Below, one piece after another: positions 27,710 to 36,384 of a stretch of DNA of 64,000 nucleotides. Under the pieces are notes generated by a model, which saw nothing but the letters and a program-made list of their open reading frames with translations, had not been told where the DNA came from and ran no database searches. How positions within the stretch are numbered: the stretch's first letter is position 1; every line of letters starts with the position of its first letter. The DNA lies in contig NZ_LMOJ01000026.1 in NCBI RefSeq assembly GCF_001424165.1, forward strand, positions 167,043-231,042, in the 5' to 3' direction. This DNA is from Massilia sp. Leaf139 (GTDB taxonomy: Bacteria; Pseudomonadota; Gammaproteobacteria; Burkholderiales; Burkholderiaceae_D). Both the position numbers and the translations under genes were made by a program.

Positions 27710-28534
27710 ATGACGGTCTTGCGTACCTTCTGGCTGTTGCTGCTTGCCTTCGTACTGGCGGCGCCGGCCCAGGCCCAACTGAAGCCGGTGCCGGCGCTGA
27801 CCGCGCGCGTGACCGACCAGGCCGGCATGCTCGACGGCGGCCAACGCCAGCGCCTGGAAGCCATTCTTGCCGAGCACGAGGCCAAGAGCGGCAACCAGAT
27901 CGCGGTGCTGCTGGTGAAGTCGACCGAGCCGGAAGCGATCGAGCAGTTCGGCATCCGGGTCGTCGAGGCATGGAAACTCGGGCGCAAGGGCGTCGACGAC
28001 GGCGTGCTCCTGATCGTCGCGCGCGACAACCCGAGTTCGCTGCGGCGCCTGCGCATCGAGGCCGGACGCGGGGTGCAAGGCGTGCTGACGGATGCGCAAT
28101 CGAAGCGCGTGCTGCAGGACGTCATCGCTCCCCACTTTCGTCAGAACCAATACTACGAGGGCCTGGTCGCAGGCGTGGGCGCGATTGCCACCCTGCTGAA
28201 CCGGGAACGATTTCCCGAGCCGGCGCAGCAAGTAGGCCCGGCGGCAGGCAATGCAGGCAGTGAAGGAGGCGGGGTTGGTATGTTTGGCATCTTGATGTTG
28301 ATATTCGGTTTCATGCTGGTGCGCTCGATCTTCAAGCCGCGCCGCCCGCGCCTGTCGCGCGGCGGCTGGGGCGGCGGCGCGACCGGTTTCATTCTCGGTA
28401 ACGTGATCGGCAACATGGCCAGCCGCGGCGGCGGCTTCGGCGGCTTTTCCGGCGGTGGCGGCGGCTTCGGCGGCGGCGGTTTCGGCGGCGGCGGCGGCAC
28501 ATTCGACGGCGGCGGCGCCTCGGGAGACTGGTAA
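27710..28534 (+). CDS. TPM domain protein, YgcG type
   Basis: 274 aa. It has a Sec signal (TFWLLLLAFVLAAPAQA), a TPM/TPM_phosphatase domain (about residues 30-160 with VTDQAGMLDG and LKPVPALTARV), a membrane segment (about 183-202) and a glycine-rich tail (FGGFSGGGGGFGGGGFGGG). The same build is found in E. coli YgcG and plant TLP18.3. It sits two bases after lemA and one base overlaps the next start, so the genes are co-translated. Likely an envelope protein facing the periplasm. Confidence 0.93.
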   Translation: MTVLRTFWLLLLAFVLAAPAQAQLKPVPALTARVTDQAGMLDGGQRQRLEAILAEHEAKSGNQIAVLLVKSTEPEAIEQFGIRVVEAWKLGRKGVDDGVLLIVARDNPSSLRRLRIEAGRGVQGVLTDAQSKRVLQDVIAPHFRQNQYYEGLVAGVGAIATLLNRERFPEPAQQVGPAAGNAGSEGGGVGMFGILMLIFGFMLVRSIFKPRRPRLSRGGWGGGATGFILGNVIGNMASRGGGFGGFSGGGGGFGGGGFGGGGGTFDGGGASGDW

Positions 28535-29052
28535 TGGAACACGCACCGTTCGGACAGCGCCTCGCGCGCGTCTTCCGCCACTGGCGCAGCACCCAGGCCG
28601 ACGCCCGCCGCGCCTTTCCCGAAGCGACCCTGGCCGCGGCCGCGCAGGCGATCACGACCGGCGAGCAGACCCATCGCGGCGAGCTGCGCTTCATCGTCGA
28701 AGCGGCCCTGCCTACCGACGAGGCCTGGGACGGCATCAGCAACCGCCAGCGTGCCCTCGCCCTGTTCGCCGACTACGGCGTCTGGGACACCGAGGACAAT
28801 TGCGGCGTGCTCATCTACGTGAACCTGGCCGAGCACAAGGTCGACATCGTGGCCGACCGCGGCATCGACCGCAAGATCGACGCCGCCACCTGGCAGGCCG
28901 TGTGCCGCACCATGACCGAGGGGTTCAAGCGCGGCGACTTCCACAACGCGGCGCTGGCGGCGATCGAGCAGGTCAACGGCCTGCTGCGCGAACATTTCCC
29001 GGCCACGGGCGCGCGTCCCAACGAGCTGCCGGACAAGCCGATCATGCTGTAG
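28534..29052 (+). CDS. TPM domain protein without signal peptide
   Basis: 172 aa; its ATG shares a base with the stop of the ygcG-like gene (TAATG). A second TPM-type domain lies at about 40-165 with RALALFADYGVWDTEDNCGVLIYV and VDIVADRGIDRKI. It lacks signal peptide and Gly-rich tail, so it probably stays cytosolic or membrane-associated through its partners. LemA plus two TPM proteins is a recurrent operon in Burkholderiales. Confidence 0.92.
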   Translation: MEHAPFGQRLARVFRHWRSTQADARRAFPEATLAAAAQAITTGEQTHRGELRFIVEAALPTDEAWDGISNRQRALALFADYGVWDTEDNCGVLIYVNLAEHKVDIVADRGIDRKIDAATWQAVCRTMTEGFKRGDFHNAALAAIEQVNGLLREHFPATGARPNELPDKPIML

Positions 29053-29127
29053 GCGATGCACCACGGGCTGCCGCGGAGACAGGCCTGCCTTTACAATGGC
29101 GGCAACCAAACTCCGTGAAAGCCCACC

Positions 29128-29892
29128 ATGAAACTCGCCGATAGAATCGCCCTCGTCACCGGCGCCAGCCAGGGCATCGGCCTGGCCTGCGCCCAGCGCC
29201 TGGTGCGCGAAGGCGCGCGCGTAATGCTGGCCGACGTACGCCCGGAAGTGGCCGCCGCCGCGGCCAGCCTCGGCGAGGCCGCGCGCCACTTCGTCGCCGA
29301 CGTCAGCCAGAAATCCGATGTCAACGCCCTGTTCGAGGCCACTTTCGCCGCTTTCGGGCGGGTCGACATCCTCGTCAACAACGCCGGCGTCACGCACGCG
29401 GCCGACTTCCTCGACCTGCGCGAGGAAGACTTCGACCGCGTCATGGCCGTCAACCTGAAATCGATGTTCCTGTGCAGCCAGGCGGCGGCGCGCGACATGG
29501 TCAAGCGCCAGAGCGGCTGCATCATCAACATGTCGAGCGTGAATGCGGAACTGGTGATCCCGAACCAGGTGCCCTATGTGATCTCGAAAGGCGGCGTCAA
29601 CCAGCTCACGCGCGTGGCCGCCATCGGCCTGGCCCAGCACGGGATCCGCGTGAATGCCATCGGCCCCGGCACGATCCTGACCGAACTGGCGAAGCAGGCG
29701 GTGCTGGCCAGCCCGGAAGCGCGTCACACGATCCTGTCGCGCACGCCGTTAGGACGCTGCGGCGAGCCGGAAGAAGTCGCCTCGATCGCCGCCTTCCTGG
29801 CCAGCGACGACGCCTCGTACGTGACCGGACAAACCCTGTATGCCGATGGCGGACGCCTGCCGCTGAACTACACGGTGCCGGTTCGCGAGTAG
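29128..29892 (+). CDS. SDR family oxidoreductase
   Basis: 254 aa classical SDR with TGASQGIG (NAD(P) binding), NNAG, the catalytic Ser in IINMSSVNAE, and YVISK with Tyr and Lys. DVRPE after the second strand has an acidic residue at the position that favours NAD over NADP. Closest style is 3-oxoacyl-ACP reductase/glucose dehydrogenase-like enzymes; the real substrate is unknown. It ends before an AT-rich stretch with two terminators. Confidence 0.93.
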   Translation: MKLADRIALVTGASQGIGLACAQRLVREGARVMLADVRPEVAAAAASLGEAARHFVADVSQKSDVNALFEATFAAFGRVDILVNNAGVTHAADFLDLREEDFDRVMAVNLKSMFLCSQAAARDMVKRQSGCIINMSSVNAELVIPNQVPYVISKGGVNQLTRVAAIGLAQHGIRVNAIGPGTILTELAKQAVLASPEARHTILSRTPLGRCGEPEEVASIAAFLASDDASYVTGQTLYADGGRLPLNYTVPVRE

Positions 29893-30026
29893 AGGAAGCT
29901 CTATGACACAAAGAGACAAGTATTCACGGTTCGTATGTCTGGTATCTGAATTTACAATTAGACAAATATATCGCGCCGCAACATAATCCACCTGTCTCCA
30001 CTATTCTCCTCCAAGAAAATAGTTTT

Positions 30027-30055
30027 AAGCCCGCTCTGAAGCGGGCTTTTTTTTT
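30027..30055 (+). terminator. Rho-independent terminator
   Basis: AAGCCCGCT, loop CTGA, AGCGGGCTT and a nine-T run. It lies 135 bases after the SDR stop and ends that transcript or a leader within it. Confidence 0.92.
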
Positions 30056-30169
30056 GACTGAACAACTATCTCCTCTACAGCAGATAGATTGCTTTGCAGG
30101 CAAATCGTTCGTAGTAGAGCTCGAATGCTTGCGCTACGTCATATTCGCGTCACAAACCCTCCTTATACT

Positions 30170-30312
30170 TGGATTCATCTGCGGTACACGCAACCGATAT
30201 GCCTGACTGCAGACAGGTGTGCAGTGCAAACGCGTTGCACACCCACCAAACATTGTCTCTTGGCCCGATCTTGGGTTGTGCCCACCTCTCTCTCCGGTGG
30301 GCATTTTTTTTT
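30170..30312 (+). ncRNA. Candidate small RNA ending in a strong terminator
   Basis: A TATACT at 30164 could be a -10 (no good -35 is seen), and a strong terminator ends at 30312. The ~140 bases between hold no ORF with a ribosome site. The region starts after an independent terminator at 30055 and stops 150 bases before the next gene, so a separate transcript is needed to explain the second terminator. No known RNA family is recognised. Confidence 0.3.
30279..30312 (+). terminator. Second Rho-independent terminator in the intergenic region
   Basis: TGCCCACC pairs with GGTGGGCA across a pyrimidine-rich 9-base loop, followed by nine T residues. No gene ends between it and the terminator at 30055. 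Confidence 0.88.
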
Positions 30313-30462
30313 GTTAGCCCGTACCCACATTGCATTAATGTGAAAGTTGACCTTGAAGCCAGAGTGCTTTTGACTATGATGAAGTTCGCGCGCACGCAAG
30401 CGGGGTTGCCGGCATGATCCCAAGGCGGGCGCTGTATGAGACCAGACAAGGGAGCCGAACCG

Positions 30463-30774
30463 ATGAATTTTCAAGCATCCGAACAGCACACCGCATACCC
30501 ATCCGCCAGCCGACGACAATGTGATGACGCCGCTTGCCTGGTTCTGAGCGAACTCAATCCACTGGTGGTGCTCGATCACCTCGAAGACGAGCAGACGCCC
30601 TTGACCCTCCTCACCTTCGGCGGCGTGCGCGAGCTGTGTCCGAAGTGCCAGCGCAAGGAACTCAAGCTCGTCCTGCGCCAGACCTCGGTGCGCATGGCCC
30701 ACCTGTTCTGCGCCGAATGCGAGAGCTGCTTCGATGCGCGCTATGCCGACGGGGCCCCGGCGCTGACCATCTGA
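30463..30774 (+). CDS. Small zinc-ribbon-like protein
   Basis: 103 aa from the ATG at 30463, preferred over the codon at 30436 because GGGAG lies eight bases upstream. It has two Cys pairs, CPKC (about residue 60) and CAEC (about residue 84), spaced as in a zinc ribbon. No enzymatic domain or signal is present. Function unknown; a nucleic-acid or protein-binding role is typical for such ribbons. Confidence 0.75.
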   Translation: MNFQASEQHTAYPSASRRQCDDAACLVLSELNPLVVLDHLEDEQTPLTLLTFGGVRELCPKCQRKELKLVLRQTSVRMAHLFCAECESCFDARYADGAPALTI

Positions 30775-30852
30775 AACGCGCCTGCCGCACCCGCCGTGCA
30801 TGCGCGCGGCCCTACGCCGTGGTATGGTTGCCGTTTTGCCAGCTGGTCGACC

Positions 30853-31266
30853 ATGCCGCGTTTCCTGTCCCCGCAGTTCCTGCTTTTCCTTCTGCTCGAT
30901 CCACGCCTGAACAAGCTGCGCTATGGCGCCGCTCTCGGCATTTTCCTCGCCATCCTGGTGGGCGGCTCGATTCCCGGCGCACGCGCGCAGATCGGCGACT
31001 ACGCGCCCGGCGTGCTCCTGCACTCGACCGCCTACTCGGTGCTGGCGCTGCTCTGGTTCACCGCCAGCCGCGGCAGCGCGGCCAGCCGCAGTATCGCCAC
31101 CGTGCTGGCGATCGCCGTCATGGGTGCGATCGACGAATCGGTGCAGAGCTTCTTCCCCTACCGCGGCGCCGACGTGCGCGACTGGATGGTCGACGTCAGC
31201 TCGGCCGTGACGGTGTGCGCCATCCTGTGGCTGGTGCTGCCGAAGGCCTCCCTGCAACGCAGCTGA
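30853..31266 (+). CDS. VanZ family membrane protein
   Basis: 137 aa from the ATG at 30853. It has about four hydrophobic segments and the family motif in GVLLHSTAYSVLALLWF and AIDESVQSFFPYRGADVRDWMVDVSS. VanZ-like proteins confer teicoplanin resistance in some Gram-positives, but in Proteobacteria the role is unknown and the DE..Q..P.R..D..D signature is conserved as seen here. Confidence 0.9.
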   Translation: MPRFLSPQFLLFLLLDPRLNKLRYGAALGIFLAILVGGSIPGARAQIGDYAPGVLLHSTAYSVLALLWFTASRGSAASRSIATVLAIAVMGAIDESVQSFFPYRGADVRDWMVDVSSAVTVCAILWLVLPKASLQRS

Positions 31267-31424
31267 GCCCGGCTCGCAGCCCGTTTCCCCGAAAACACCC
31301 TCCTTGATCTGGCTCATGCCGCACACGAGTCGGCTGGAACGTCGTGCCCGTTTGCGCCTCTTACCGGAGTGGCAGACGTCATCGTCACGCATACCCACTG
31401 ACAAAATCAAACGGAGGATCGATC

Positions 31425-32147
31425 ATGAAACAACAACATCAGAGCGTGGTGCTGGCGGGCTTGCTGGCGATGGCGCTCGGCCTGACGGGTTGCGCGGCCA
31501 TGCGCGGCGGCAGCGGCACGAGCGGCGATACGGGCAGCAGCAGTAGCAGCGGCAGCGGCACCAGCGGTTCGTCCGGCGCCACCAGCGGCAGCGAAGCGGG
31601 CGGCATGTCGGGCACGGGGGCCGGCACGAGCACCAGCTCGGGCACCTCGGGTACGTCCGGCAGCTCGGGCACCTCGGGCACGACGGACAGCTCGGGTACT
31701 TCGGGCACGTCCGGCACGTCCGGCAGCACGAGCAGCTACGACCAGTCCGGCACCTCGGGCAGCGCGGCCACCGGCAGCTCGGCCACCGGCAGCACGACCC
31801 AGGGCAGCTCGGCCGGCACCATGTCCGACACCGCCAGCAGCAGCGCCCAGGGCGCCTCTAGCGCCGGCAGCGCCACCGCCTCGAGCGGCAGCCCGAACAG
31901 CACGGTGGTCTCGATCGAACTGGTGCCACGCACCGCCGGCGGCATCAGCGGCGGCACGGTGGCGGGCGCGGCCGCCGGCAGCAGCGGCAGTAGCGGCGCC
32001 AGCGGCAGCTCCATGACGTCCGATCGCGTCTACCGCATTACCCTGCGCATGGACGACGGCAGCACCCAGGTCGTCACGCAGGAAACCACGCCAGATTTTC
32101 GTAGCGGCGACCGCGTGAACCTCAGCGGCGGCGCGATCGCCCGCTGA
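31425..32147 (+). CDS. Ser/Gly/Thr-rich lipoprotein with SlyB-like C-terminus
   Basis: 240 aa from the ATG at 31425, with GGAGG seven bases upstream. The signal peptide ends in a lipobox (LGLTGCAAM). Residues 25-160 are almost only Ser, Gly, Thr and Ala, with repeated SGTSGTSGS blocks. A glycine-zipper-like stretch (GGISGGTVAGAAAG) is followed by RVYRITLRMDDGSTQVV and FRSGDRVNL, which resembles the end of SlyB-type outer-membrane lipoproteins. The low-complexity region is probably a disordered periplasmic or surface linker. Confidence 0.85.
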   Translation: MKQQHQSVVLAGLLAMALGLTGCAAMRGGSGTSGDTGSSSSSGSGTSGSSGATSGSEAGGMSGTGAGTSTSSGTSGTSGSSGTSGTTDSSGTSGTSGTSGSTSSYDQSGTSGSAATGSSATGSTTQGSSAGTMSDTASSSAQGASSAGSATASSGSPNSTVVSIELVPRTAGGISGGTVAGAAAGSSGSSGASGSSMTSDRVYRITLRMDDGSTQVVTQETTPDFRSGDRVNLSGGAIAR

Positions 32148-32262
32148 CGCGCGGGTGCCCGGCCGGCCCTGTCCGCCGTTGGGGCGGGGCGCAAGCTTCC
32201 GGTTCGCCGCCGAACTGGGTGCCTGGAGGAGCGTGGCCCCGGCGCCGACTAGACCCGCTCGT

Positions 32263-33270
32263 TCAGTACACCCGCTCGACCAGATAGCCGCGTTGCGCCA
32301 ACAATTGCGGCAGGCCGTTGTCGCCCAGCAGGTGCAGCAGTCCGACGCCGACGAAGAGCACGCCGCCCTCTCCCATCAGCTGATCGATCTGGGCCGCCAT
32401 GTCCGGATTGCGCCGGCCGAGCAGCTTGCGGCGGGTGAACTCGGCCGTTTCCGAGGCGCCGGCGGTGGCGTCACGCAGCACGGCGTCGAGGGCGACGGCG
32501 TCGCCCGAACGCCACGCTTCGATGGCCCGGCGCGCCCGCTCGGCCAGGCTGCCGTCGCTCAGGCCGGCAAGGGTTTCGCGCAGGTAGCGTTCGGATTCGG
32601 CCGGGTTCATGCTGTCGAACAGGGCAAGCTGGAAGTCGGCGCTTTCCAGCTGGGCCACACGCGTGCCGCGCCGTCCGGCCCGGGCCAGGAGCGCGCTTTC
32701 CACGCCTTCGCTGCGGCGGTAGCCCTGCCGTTCCAGCGCCAGGCCGAGCAGCAGGTTGGCGAGCAGCCAGGGTTTCAGGTGCGCCACGCTGGCCAGGCTC
32801 ACGCCCTCGCGGTGCAGGGCGGTGCGCAGGCGCGCGAGGGTGTCGGGCGCGATGTGACGCGCGATGCCGTCGCCCGGCGCATAGCGGCCGTGCCGGTCGA
32901 GCGCGCGGATGAAGTCGTCGTCCGAACGGGTATCGAGCTCGACCACGACATGGTCGGCCGCACGGAGGGCGCGCTCGGCCTCGGGCGCCATCGGATAGAA
33001 GGAGCGTTCGCCCACGTGGACGGTGCCGAACAGGTAGGCGACGCGGCCCCCGCCGCTGATGCGATAGAGGCCGCCGTGGTGGCGCGCGGCGACCGGCGCC
33101 GGGCCCGGCACGGGGTGGGCCGCTGCGGATGCGCTCGCGGAGGCACTCGCCGTGTGCGCCTCCGGCGTCTCGGGCGCTGCGGCGCACGCCGGATCGCCGG
33201 CGCCGGCGGCGACAAGCGCGATGAGTGCAGCCAGCGAGACGGCATGACGGCGCAGCGCGTGGGTATTCAT
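32263..33270 (-). CDS. TraB/GumN family protein (second of two)
   Basis: 335 aa with a Sec signal peptide (SLAALIALVAAGAGDPACAA) and an Ala/Ser-rich linker. The family motifs are clear: YLFGTVHVG, VVVELDTR and LFVGVGLLHLLGDNGL (VGxxHLxG). It is the YbaP/GumN form, better conserved than the paralogue at 18384. The protein is predicted to be periplasmic and metal-dependent. It is convergent with the lipoprotein gene. Confidence 0.92.
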   Translation of the reverse strand: MNTHALRRHAVSLAALIALVAAGAGDPACAAAPETPEAHTASASASASAAAHPVPGPAPVAARHHGGLYRISGGGRVAYLFGTVHVGERSFYPMAPEAERALRAADHVVVELDTRSDDDFIRALDRHGRYAPGDGIARHIAPDTLARLRTALHREGVSLASVAHLKPWLLANLLLGLALERQGYRRSEGVESALLARAGRRGTRVAQLESADFQLALFDSMNPAESERYLRETLAGLSDGSLAERARRAIEAWRSGDAVALDAVLRDATAGASETAEFTRRKLLGRRNPDMAAQIDQLMGEGGVLFVGVGLLHLLGDNGLPQLLAQRGYLVERVY

Positions 33271-33482
33271 GCGCTCACACGTTCAGCTGCAGGCCGGCGC
33301 CGCCGGCGCAGGGCTCGGGATGCCCGGCCGGGCCACCGCATTCATACTGCCTTTCATGATCCGCCGGCATGCGCAAGCGTCATCGAGCGCCCCGCCCCGG
33401 CCTGTGGACGCCGGCCAGGTGGAACGCCGGGCGCCCGCGTCCAGCCAGCTCAGCGCTCAGCTTGGCGGCGCCCGCCCAGCGC

Positions 33483-35288
33483 TCAGGACGGATCGAGATC
33501 CACGCCGCCTCCAGCCTTGACCGTGTTCGCCTGCGCATTGCGCGTCGCCGCCGAGATCACCTCGAAGGGCAGCTTCGGCGTGCGGTCGGCGTTGAGCAGG
33601 CCGTTGGCTTCCTGGAAGGTATCGGCGAACTGCGTGTAGCAGAAGCCGCTGAACATGAAGGTCTCGTTGACGACCTTCAGCAGACCGCGGTACAGGTTGT
33701 GGAAACCCTCGGCCGTGGTCGAGCGCGAATATCCCCAGGTGCCCTCTTCCGGCGTGCCCTTGGTGTCGTAGGCGATGCCGCCGAATTCGGTCAGCACGAT
33801 CGGCTGGCCGCGGTGCGGGAAGCCGTCCAGGGTCAGGATGCGCCCGCCCGGACGCCGCTGGTCGAACAGGGTGCGCACCGGATCGCTCACTTCGTAGCGG
33901 GCCTTGAGCTTTTCCGGATCGCAGTCGTAGTCGTGGATGCCGAGGATGTCGGTGGCAGAGGCTTCCCAGCCGTCGTTGCCGATCACGGGCCGCGTCGCGT
34001 CCAGCGTGCGCGTCAGGTGGTAGAGCGCCTCGACGGCATTGCGATGCGCCTGCGTCAGCGTCAGGTTCGGCACGCCCCAGGACTCGTTGAAGGCGACCCA
34101 GACGATGATGCAGGGGTGGCTGTAGTCGCGGTCGATCGCTTCCGTCCACTCGCGCACCATGCGCGTGATCGCCTTCGGGCTGAAGCGGTAGGCCGATGGC
34201 ATCTCTTCCCAGACCAGCAGGCCCAGCTTGTCGGCCCAGTACAGGTAGCGCGGATCCTCGATCTTCTGGTGCTTGCGCACGCCGTTGAAGCCCATCAGCT
34301 TGGCCAGTTCGACGTCGCGCTTGAGGTGATCGTCGGAGGGGCCGGTGAGGAAGGATTCGGGCCAGTAGCCCTGGTCGAGCACCAGGCGCAGCTGGTAAGG
34401 CCTTCCATTCAACATCAGGCGGTCGCGGTTGATCGCGAACGAGCGCAGCGCCGTGTACGAGCGGATGCGGTCGACGACGCGGTCGCCGCAGCGCAGCGTG
34501 ACTTCGGCGTCGAGCAGCGTCGGGCGCTCCGGGCTCCACAGCAGCTCGTTACGCGAATCGTCGATGCCGGGGTCGGACAGCGCGATCTTGCGGTTCGCCT
34601 CGCCTCCCAGCAGCTTGTAGTGATCATCCGCCAGCAGGTGTTCGCCATGCCAGATCTTCACCTCGATGAACATGTCGTCGCGGATCTCGCCGCCGGCGAA
34701 CACTTCGCAGCCGATCTCGAAGGTCTCGAAAATCGGCGTCCATTTCAGCTTGTGGATGAAGGTCTTCTCGACCTGCTCGACCCAGACCGTCTGCCAGATG
34801 CCGGTGGTGCGCGGATACCAGATCGAGTGCGGTTCCAGCAGCCAGTCCTGCTTGCCGCGCGGCTTGGCCAGGTCGGCCGGATCGTCCTCGACATACACGG
34901 TGACGACCTGCTGGCCGTCGGCCTTCATGGCGCGCGTGATGTCGGCCGAGAACGGCGTATGACCGCCCTCGTGCTCGGCAACCAGCTGGCCGTTGACCCA
35001 GACCCGCGCCGCGTAGTCGACGGCGCCGAAGTGCAGGATCGTGCGCCCCTCCGTCGGCATGACGGTGAACTCGCGCTCGTACCAGCAGACCCGGTGGAAA
35101 CCGGTATCGGCGATGCCCGACATTTTCGTCTCGGGTGCGAACGGCACTTCGATTTCGTGCGTCCACTCGGCGACGTCGCCCGGCAGCTTGAAGCGCATCT
35201 CGTCGTCGAAGCAGAAGCGCCACTTGCCGTTCAGGCTGATCCAGTTGTCGCGTACCAGTTGGGGACGGGGATATTCAAACTGACTCAT
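33483..35288 (-). CDS. Glycoside hydrolase family 2 (beta-galactosidase/beta-glucuronidase type)
   Basis: 601 aa, no signal peptide, AAAGGAAA before the ATG. The order is a sugar-binding jelly-roll (about 1-180, with CWYEREFTV and YAARVWVNGQ), an Ig-like domain (about 185-290) and a TIM barrel (from about 295). The catalytic acid/base is the Glu of WVAFNESWG and the nucleophile the Glu of IVLTEFGG. It overlaps galK by 14 bases as the last gene of the galactose operon, so it likely frees galactose from an imported oligosaccharide; substrate specificity is inferred from context. Confidence 0.93.
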   Translation of the reverse strand: MSQFEYPRPQLVRDNWISLNGKWRFCFDDEMRFKLPGDVAEWTHEIEVPFAPETKMSGIADTGFHRVCWYEREFTVMPTEGRTILHFGAVDYAARVWVNGQLVAEHEGGHTPFSADITRAMKADGQQVVTVYVEDDPADLAKPRGKQDWLLEPHSIWYPRTTGIWQTVWVEQVEKTFIHKLKWTPIFETFEIGCEVFAGGEIRDDMFIEVKIWHGEHLLADDHYKLLGGEANRKIALSDPGIDDSRNELLWSPERPTLLDAEVTLRCGDRVVDRIRSYTALRSFAINRDRLMLNGRPYQLRLVLDQGYWPESFLTGPSDDHLKRDVELAKLMGFNGVRKHQKIEDPRYLYWADKLGLLVWEEMPSAYRFSPKAITRMVREWTEAIDRDYSHPCIIVWVAFNESWGVPNLTLTQAHRNAVEALYHLTRTLDATRPVIGNDGWEASATDILGIHDYDCDPEKLKARYEVSDPVRTLFDQRRPGGRILTLDGFPHRGQPIVLTEFGGIAYDTKGTPEEGTWGYSRSTTAEGFHNLYRGLLKVVNETFMFSGFCYTQFADTFQEANGLLNADRTPKLPFEVISAATRNAQANTVKAGGGVDLDPS

Positions 35289-36384
35289 CGTTTTCCTTTC
35301 GTTCAGCTGCAGTCGTGCCAGGAACCGGGATCAGGAGCCGGCCTTGTCGTCCATTGCTGTTGTATTCGTCGAGTGCGGCCGTAGCCGCCTGTTGGGCCAG
35401 ACCCGCCTTGCACAGCGCCACGCAGGCGCCGCCGAAACCGGCGCCGGTCAGGCGCGCGCCGACCACGCCCTCCTGCTTGCGCAGCAGCGCGCACAGTTCG
35501 TCGAGCTCGGGGATCGAGACCTCGTAATCGTCGCGTAGGCTGAAATGCGAGGCGTCCATCAATTCGCCGAAGCGCTCGGCCGAGATGCCGTTTGCCGCTT
35601 CCAGCACGCGCAGGTTTTCCTGCACCACGTGGCGCGCGCGCCGCCGCAGCGGCTCCGGCAGGGTTTCCACGCTGTCCGGATCGAGCACGTCGCGCAGCGC
35701 CGTCACGCCAAGCTTACGCGAAGCTTCCTCGCATTCGGCGCGCCGTTCGTTGTACTTGCTGCCGGCCAGCTTGCGCGCGATGCCGGAATCGATGACGATG
35801 ATCTCGGTGCCTTGCGGCAGCGGCGCCAGCCGGTGTTCGAGCGTGCGCGCATCGATGAACAGCATGTTCGATTCGTCGGCCAGGCTCGAGGCCATCTGAT
35901 CCATGATGCCGCAGTTCACGCGCGCAAATTCGATCTCGGCGCGCTGGGCGATGCGCGCCAGCTTGACGTCGTCGAGTTCGAAGCCGAGCATCTGGCGCAG
36001 CGCGCGCAGCGTCGCCACTTCCAGCGCGGCGCTCGACGACAGGCCGGAGCCCACCGGCACGTCGGTCGCGACCCAGACCCGCAGCGGCGGCACCGTCACG
36101 CCTTCGGCTTCGACCAGGCGGATGCAGCCTTCGATATAGCTGCCGAAGCCGGGCGGCGCACTGCCGTCCGGCGCGAAGGTGACGTTGGCGTCGAGCGTGC
36201 TCGAATAAAAATAGAAGTGGCCATCGTTGCTGGGACTGAGCGCCACCGTCGTGCGCTGGGGCGTGGCCACCGGCAGCATGTAGCCGTCGTTGTAGTCGGT
36301 ATGCTCGCCCAGCAGATTCACGCGTCCCGGTGCGGAGGCATGCACCGCGGGCGGGCCGCCGAAGAAGGAATCGGTCGTCACCAT
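35275..36384 (-). CDS. galK: Galactokinase
   Basis: 369 aa from the ATG at 36384 (MVTTDSF), supported by GGAGAA upstream; the start shares a base with the stop of the M24 gene (TGATG). The GHMP kinase motifs are present: GRVNLLGEHTDYNDGYMLP, VPVGSGLSSSAALEVA (ATP loop) and LTGAGFGGACVAL. It phosphorylates galactose at C1 with ATP, the first Leloir step after the mutarotase. Operon order is galT, M24, galK, GH2. Confidence 0.97.
   Translation of the reverse strand: MVTTDSFFGGPPAVHASAPGRVNLLGEHTDYNDGYMLPVATPQRTTVALSPSNDGHFYFYSSTLDANVTFAPDGSAPPGFGSYIEGCIRLVEAEGVTVPPLRVWVATDVPVGSGLSSSAALEVATLRALRQMLGFELDDVKLARIAQRAEIEFARVNCGIMDQMASSLADESNMLFIDARTLEHRLAPLPQGTEIIVIDSGIARKLAGSKYNERRAECEEASRKLGVTALRDVLDPDSVETLPEPLRRRARHVVQENLRVLEAANGISAERFGELMDASHFSLRDDYEVSIPELDELCALLRKQEGVVGARLTGAGFGGACVALCKAGLAQQAATAALDEYNSNGRQGRLLIPVPGTTAAERKENDESV

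Noticed and set aside
31439..32014. Minus-strand Pro/Val/Leu-rich ORFs
   Set aside because: Antisense of the Ser/Gly-rich lipoprotein; low complexity on one strand mirrors on the other.
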